The position numbers and the translations under genes were made by a program. From Desulfobacteraceae bacterium 4572_89 (lineage in GTDB: Bacteria > Desulfobacterota > Desulfobacteria > Desulfobacterales > Desulfobacteraceae), in the NCBI GenBank assembly GCA_002085465.1, contig NBML01000052.1, positions 1 to 10,713 of the forward strand: a stretch of 10,713 nt of DNA, written 5' to 3'. Below the pieces are notes generated by a model, which was not told the DNA's origin, ran no database searches, and saw only the letters and a program-made list of their open reading frames with translations. Of the stretch, positions 6,319 through 10,713 are shown piece by piece. Position 1 is the first letter of the stretch. The number at the start of each line of letters is the position of its first letter.

Positions 6319-8889
6319 ATGCATAAACAAAATTATCAAGACATCCTTGCTCAGATCCAGGCACGGGTCCAGACTCCCACCCGGTATGCGGGTAATGAAA
6401 TCAATGCCGTAAAAAAAGACCTGGATCAGGTGGATTTGACCTTTGCCCTGGCCTTTCCAGATCTTTATGAGATAGGGACATCCCATTTCGGCCTCCAGAT
6501 TTTATACTCAATCCTGAATAAACAGGAAAACATTGCAGCTGAACGATTTTTTGCGCCGGCCCAGGACATGGAAGCACTCATGACCGAAAAAAACATCCCT
6601 TGTTTGTCCATGGAGTCTCAAAGGGAACTTTCACAATTTGATATCATCGGCATAAGTCTTTTGTATGAGCTGAATTTTACCAATATCCTGACCCTGCTTT
6701 CCCTTTCCAATATCCCTTTTTATGCCGACCAGAGGGATGAAGTATTTCCCCTTGTCATCGGGGGCGGCCCCTGCGCATTTAACCCTGAGCCCCTTGCAGA
6801 TTTTTTTGATGCCTTTGTCATTGGAGACGGAGAAGAGGTTGTAAAGGAGATTGCAGACAAGGTCATTGAATTCAAAAAACTGGGGGACAATAATAAAAAG
6901 ACCCTGCTGAGAATATTGTCAAAAATAGACGGGGTATATGTCCCGTCGTTTTTTACTCCCCAATGGGATGAAAATGGCATCCAGACCCTGACTCCACTTT
7001 ATGAAGATTATACCAGGATTAAAAGGGCTTTTCTGCCTGGACTCTCCATGGAAAATTTCCCCATTGACCCCATTGTCCCCTATGCCAAGCCTGTTCATGA
7101 CAGGCTGCGCCTGGAGATTGCCAGGGGATGCACCAGGGGATGCCGCTTCTGCCAGGCCGGTATGATCTACCGCCCAGTAAGGGAGAGGTCCATGGAAGAC
7201 CTGTTGGAAATTACTAAGGCCTCTTTAAAATCAACAGGGTATTCAGATATTTCTCTTTTGTCTTTAAGCACAGGGGATTATTCAAATCTTCCCCTGTTGA
7301 TGCAGCAATTACTGGATTTAAACCAGGGACACTGCAATGCAATCTCCCTGCCTTCCATACGGGCGGACAGACTGACCCCTGAACTCATGGAATTGATTAA
7401 AACTGTTCGAAAAACAGGGTTTACCATTGCCCCGGAAGCAGGCACCCAGAGGCTGAGGGATATCATAAACAAAGACCTCACCCAGGAAAACATCACAGAC
7501 ACAGTGAAAAACGCCTTTGAACTTGGATGGAAACATATCAAGCTCTATTTCATGATGGGCCTGCCCTTTGAAGAGATGGAGGATATCCAGGGCATCTGTG
7601 ATTTGTCCACCCAATTGGCAGCAGCCTATGCCAAGGGGAAAAAGGCCATTAATGTATCTGTCACAAGTTTTATCCCCAAGGCCCATACTCCCTTCCAGCG
7701 CCATTCCCAGATGACCCTTTCCCAGACAAAGGAAAAACTCCAGTATTTAAAAGACAACCTGAGACACCCAAAGGTTAAACTAAAATGGCAGGAACCCTTG
7801 ATGAGCCTGTTGGAAGGTGTCTGGGCCAGGGGAGACAGGAAACTCGCCCCCCTGCTTGTGGCAGCCTTTGAAAATGGATGCCGTCTGGACGGATGGAATG
7901 ACAAGTTTAATTTTTCCCTGTGGCAAAAAGCCTTTGAGGCAACTGGAATTGATCCTCTATTTTATACCTCCCGCCAACGATCAGAAAACGAAGCCCTTCC
8001 CTGGGACCACATTGACTCAGGCGTGTCAAAAAAATTCATGCACCAGGAATTCCAAAAGGCTGAAGACCTAGTTCTGACACCGGACTGCCGGGAGCATGAA
8101 TGCACGGGTTGCGGGGTCTGCGACTTTAAAAAGATCCAGCCCATTATCCAGGATGTGAAGCCTGAACATTTATCCGGGCCTGATTCTATAGCCGGTGCAT
8201 CATATCCATTCCCCGGCAATATGGCTCATTCTTCAACCATATTGCCGGATGATGCCTTTGGTAAATTTGATCTTATTTTTTCAAAGCTGGACAGGGCCAG
8301 ATTTTTCGGTCATCTGGAGCTTGCCACCATCTTCCAGAGAGCAGTAAAAAGGGCCGGCCTCATAGTTAAATACTCCAAAGGCTTCAACCCCTCAATGAAA
8401 ATTTCCTTTGAAAACGCCCTGCCCCTGGGCATGGAAAGTGAGGAAGAGACACTTTTTCTCTTCATTGAAAAAGGCAGCCAGCCGGAAAAAATCAAAAAAG
8501 CCTTGAATGCCGTTCTTCCCCGGGGACTTACTATCATTGAATGCCGCCACCATGTAAAGGCCAGACAAAAGGAAAATACAAAATCCAGCTATGAAATCCG
8601 ATTTTCCACAGCCCAGGATCAAAAAAGCATAAATCAAAAAACCATTGACAGGTTTATGAATTTATCTGAATTTATGGTTGAAGATATCAGCAAAAAAGGA
8701 AAAATCCGGAAAACAGATCTGAGAAAATCAGTTCATTCAATTTCCTTAATTGATAAAACAAATATTAAAATGGTTTTACAGAAATACAATGAAAGAACCA
8801 TCAGGCCCACAGAGGTGCTGAAAAAATATTTCAACTTTGACGAAGAATATATTCACACCGCAAAAATAAGAAAAATAAAACAAGGATGA
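6319..8889 (+). CDS. B12-binding-like radical SAM protein fused to DUF2344 (TIGR03960 / TIGR03936 type)
   Basis: This 856-aa protein has the architecture of a conserved family whose reaction is not established. Residues about 25-215 are a cobalamin-binding-like Rossmann region (LVIGGGPCAFNPEP, then VIGDGEEV); I see no clear DxHxxG base-off motif. The radical SAM domain follows, with the [4Fe-4S] ligands C271, C275 and C278 (CTRGCRFC). A linker carries a second Cys group, C590, C595, C598 and C601 (CREHECTGCGVC), which may bind metal. The DUF2344 domain fills about 648-856, starting near FSKLDRARFFGHLEL. In many bacteria these are two adjacent genes; here they are one. I chose the ATG at 6319 because family homology begins just after it. 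A start at 6220 would add 33 residues rich in Asn, Ile and Lys and overlap asnS. The chosen start lacks a good ribosome binding site. The gene is 4 bp from RNase G, with which it should be cotranscribed, hinting at an RNA- or translation-linked role. Confidence 0.9.
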   Translation: MHKQNYQDILAQIQARVQTPTRYAGNEINAVKKDLDQVDLTFALAFPDLYEIGTSHFGLQILYSILNKQENIAAERFFAPAQDMEALMTEKNIPCLSMESQRELSQFDIIGISLLYELNFTNILTLLSLSNIPFYADQRDEVFPLVIGGGPCAFNPEPLADFFDAFVIGDGEEVVKEIADKVIEFKKLGDNNKKTLLRILSKIDGVYVPSFFTPQWDENGIQTLTPLYEDYTRIKRAFLPGLSMENFPIDPIVPYAKPVHDRLRLEIARGCTRGCRFCQAGMIYRPVRERSMEDLLEITKASLKSTGYSDISLLSLSTGDYSNLPLLMQQLLDLNQGHCNAISLPSIRADRLTPELMELIKTVRKTGFTIAPEAGTQRLRDIINKDLTQENITDTVKNAFELGWKHIKLYFMMGLPFEEMEDIQGICDLSTQLAAAYAKGKKAINVSVTSFIPKAHTPFQRHSQMTLSQTKEKLQYLKDNLRHPKVKLKWQEPLMSLLEGVWARGDRKLAPLLVAAFENGCRLDGWNDKFNFSLWQKAFEATGIDPLFYTSRQRSENEALPWDHIDSGVSKKFMHQEFQKAEDLVLTPDCREHECTGCGVCDFKKIQPIIQDVKPEHLSGPDSIAGASYPFPGNMAHSSTILPDDAFGKFDLIFSKLDRARFFGHLELATIFQRAVKRAGLIVKYSKGFNPSMKISFENALPLGMESEEETLFLFIEKGSQPEKIKKALNAVLPRGLTIIECRHHVKARQKENTKSSYEIRFSTAQDQKSINQKTIDRFMNLSEFMVEDISKKGKIRKTDLRKSVHSISLIDKTNIKMVLQKYNERTIRPTEVLKKYFNFDEEYIHTAKIRKIKQG

Positions 8890-8893
8890 TCCC

Positions 8894-10459
8894 ATGTTAA
8901 AAGAGCTTGTTGTAAATTCAGCACCCCATGAAACAAGGGTCGCACTCCTTGAAAATGGTACCATTGTAGAAGTTTTTATTGAACGGGAAGATGAAACCAG
9001 CATTGCCGGAAACATCTATAAAGGAAGGGTCCAGCGGGTCCTTCCAGGAATGCAGGCAGCCTTTGTGGACATAGGATTTGACCAGGCAGCATTTATCTAT
9101 GTGGATGATGTCCTGGACACGGCAAGCCATAAAATGTATCAGAAATTTGAACAGGATACAGACGTTGAAAAGGATGCGGAAGTAGATGAAAACCCCATGG
9201 AAAATGCGGAAATGGAAAAAGACTCCTGGAAACCTTCCATGGCAATGGACTGCAGCATTGAAGATCTTCTGACCGAAGGCCAGGAAATACTGGTCCAGGT
9301 GGCTAAATCATCCATTGGAACAAAAGGACCCAGGATCACAACCCATATTTCCCTTGCCGGGCGGTACATGGTGCTCATGCCCACGGTGGATCACATAGGC
9401 ATCTCCAAACGGATTGAAGATGAAACCGAAAGAACCAGGCTCAAGGACCTTCTACTGTCCATCAGAAAAAACAAAATCGGGTATATTTTCAGGACCCAGG
9501 CCCAGGGTATTGACCAGGCCACCATTGAAAAAGAGATGAATTTTCTCAATAACACCTGGGAAGACATACTTGGACGGAGCAAGAAGCTGTCCGCCACATC
9601 CCTGGTATACAAAGACCTTACCGTGACCTTCCGGGCAGTCAGGGACCTTCTGGCAGATGAAGCAGATAAATTAATCATTGATTCAAAGTCAGAATATGAA
9701 AACGTCCGGAATTTCCTGAAAAGACTCATGCCCGACGTGAATCTGAGTGTGGAACTTTACCAGGGCCGGGAATCCATTTTTGATGCCTATAATATCGAGG
9801 CAGATGTGGCCCGGGCATTGAAGAAAAAAGTATGGCTCAAGTCCGGGGGATATATTATCATTGAACAGACCGAAGCCCTGGTGGCCATTGATGTCAACAC
9901 AGGCAGGTATGTGGGCAAACATAATTTTGATGAGACCATTTTAAAAACCAACCTGGAAGCGATCAAAGAAATTGCCTACCAGATCCGTTTACGCAATATC
10001 GGCGGCATCATCATCATTGATTTCATTGACATGAAAAAAGAATCCCATAAGGAAAAGGTCATGTCCCGCATAAACGGGGCCATGAAAAATGACAAAAGCC
10101 AGACAAACATCCTGCCCCTGACCGAACTGGGCCTGGTACAGATGACCCGGAAACGGACCCGAAGAAACTTGACCCGTACCCTTTGTGAACCCTGCTTCTA
10201 TTGCAACGGCAACGGTCACCTTCTTTCCGGCAAATCCATCTGCCACAAAATTTTCCGGGACCTGGCCTCAGAAGCCGGTGATATCATGGGAAACAGATTT
10301 ACTGTCAGGGTTCATCCGGAAATTGCTCAGCTCTTCCACGGCAGTGAAAAACATTTGATCGCCTCCCTTGAAAAGCAGTTTTCCAAACCAATTGCCATCT
10401 ACCCTGAACCCCATTATCACATTGAGGAATACCATATTTTTGAATCCCTGGTAAAATAG
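8894..10459 (+). CDS. rng: Ribonuclease G/E family endoribonuclease
   Basis: This enzyme cuts single-stranded RNA in rRNA maturation and mRNA turnover. The 521-aa length is close to E. coli RNase G (489), and the long C-terminal scaffold of RNase E is absent, so I favour rng over rne. An S1 domain occupies about residues 36-155 (NIYKGRVQRVLPGMQAAFVDIG). It is interrupted at about 74-125 by a very acidic, low-complexity insert. The two magnesium-binding aspartates of the DNase I-like domain are D333 (VAIDVNTG) and D376 (IIIDFIDM). A Zn-link-like cysteine pair is C431/C434 in CEPCFYC, followed by NGNGHL. Translation is probably coupled to the radical SAM gene: AAGGA at 8882-8886 overlaps that gene's end, and the stop and start are 4 bp apart. 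The next gene is rpmH, with its own promoter. Confidence 0.95.
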   Translation: MLKELVVNSAPHETRVALLENGTIVEVFIEREDETSIAGNIYKGRVQRVLPGMQAAFVDIGFDQAAFIYVDDVLDTASHKMYQKFEQDTDVEKDAEVDENPMENAEMEKDSWKPSMAMDCSIEDLLTEGQEILVQVAKSSIGTKGPRITTHISLAGRYMVLMPTVDHIGISKRIEDETERTRLKDLLLSIRKNKIGYIFRTQAQGIDQATIEKEMNFLNNTWEDILGRSKKLSATSLVYKDLTVTFRAVRDLLADEADKLIIDSKSEYENVRNFLKRLMPDVNLSVELYQGRESIFDAYNIEADVARALKKKVWLKSGGYIIIEQTEALVAIDVNTGRYVGKHNFDETILKTNLEAIKEIAYQIRLRNIGGIIIIDFIDMKKESHKEKVMSRINGAMKNDKSQTNILPLTELGLVQMTRKRTRRNLTRTLCEPCFYCNGNGHLLSGKSICHKIFRDLASEAGDIMGNRFTVRVHPEIAQLFHGSEKHLIASLEKQFSKPIAIYPEPHYHIEEYHIFESLVK

Positions 10460-10494
10460 CCTGAATTTTTTCTTGATTTGAACCATGAACATTC

Positions 10495-10593
10495 TTGACT
10501 TTTTCAATAAAAAACTATAATGTGTTATGTTTATTGTGGTTTGTATGATTAACCAGGTTTGAAAAACCCATTTAGTGTAAGGATTGTAATTTT
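10495..10593 (+). promoter_or_regulatory. Promoter and leader of rpmH
   Basis: A perfect -10 box, TATAAT at 10516-10521, lies 15 bases after TTGACT (10495-10500), a 5-of-6 match to the -35 box. The spacer is two bases shorter than ideal. The expected transcript start near 10528 leaves a leader of about 65 bases. It ends in an AAGGA ribosome binding site at 10579-10583, ten bases before the ATG. Short inverted repeats in the leader (TGGTT 10537-10541 with AACCA 10551-10555; GGTTT 10556-10560 with AAACC 10564-10568) are too weak to call a regulator or a terminator for rng. Confidence 0.55.
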
Positions 10594-10713
10594 ATGAAAA
10601 GAACATTTCAGCCAAGCAACCGGAAAAGAACAAGGAAACATGGATTTCTTAAAAGAATGTCTACCCCGGGCGGCAAAAGAGTCATCAATGCAAGAAGAGC
10701 AAAAGGAAGAAAA
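10594..10713 (+). CDS. rpmH: 50S ribosomal protein bL34 (partial, cut by window end)
   Basis: The first 40 codons are present without a stop; the full protein is usually 44-50 residues. The opening [18 protein letters not shown] and the later [20 protein letters not shown] are the hallmark of bL34, a small, very basic protein of the large ribosomal subunit. A ribosome binding site (AAGGA) lies ten bases upstream. In many bacteria rpmH is followed by rnpA, yidD and yidC and often lies near the replication origin; whether that holds here is outside the window. The strong promoter just upstream fits a highly expressed gene independent of rng. Confidence 0.97.
   Translation, partial: MKRTFQPSNRKRTRKHGFLKRMSTPGGKRVINARRAKGRK

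Noticed and set aside
10537..10568. Small hairpins before rpmH as a terminator for rng or an L34 leader regulator
   Set aside because: Stems are only five pairs, no U tract follows, and they lie downstream of the rpmH promoter.
10460..10593. DnaA boxes near rpmH indicating the replication origin
   Set aside because: No convincing TTATCCACA-like sites are present in this short interval.

Overview
The window looks like ordinary chromosome from a Gram-negative, Desulfobacterales-like (former Deltaproteobacteria) bacterium. This placement is an inference from the style of the asnS, radical SAM-DUF2344, RNase G and L34 proteins and from the moderate GC content; no rRNA or other taxonomic marker is present. 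There is no CRISPR array, tRNA, rRNA, integrase or recognisable transposase.

Layout. (1) 46-1122 (+): a diguanylate cyclase with an intact GGEEF site and RxxD inhibitory site. (2) 1145-1403 (-): a broken remnant of the 3' end of a hisF-type gene. (3) 1533-3062 (+): a Fic-domain AMPylase with its own promoter upstream and a stem-loop terminator downstream. (4) 3178-4761 (-): an intact, fused hisH-hisF gene of the type known from fungal and plant HIS7/HISN4. (5) 4841-6232 (-): asnS, probably in one transcription unit with hisHF. (6) An 86-bp AT-rich divergent promoter region. (7) 6319-8889 (+): a radical SAM protein with a B12-binding-like N-terminus and a fused DUF2344 domain, followed 4 bp later by (8) 8894-10459 (+): RNase G/E. 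(9) 10594-10713 (+): the start of rpmH (L34), with its own promoter, running off the end of the window.

The most informative structure is at 1145-4761. The Fic gene sits between a decayed hisF 3' end and an intact hisHF. The two hisF tails encode nearly the same peptide but differ at many synonymous positions. This is not the pattern of a fresh tandem duplication. It suggests that a diverged hisHF allele, with fic as a passenger, displaced most of a resident homologue, or that an element entered hisF and brought a substitute gene end. The intact product is itself unusual for a bacterium, because HisH and HisF are normally separate subunits.

The right-hand half is conserved housekeeping sequence. 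The radical SAM-DUF2344 gene is coupled to RNase G, a recurrent bacterial pairing whose radical SAM member has no established reaction. I saw no clearly new multi-gene system. The best leads are the hisF scar around fic, the HIS7-type fusion, and a run of inverted repeats just downstream of fic.
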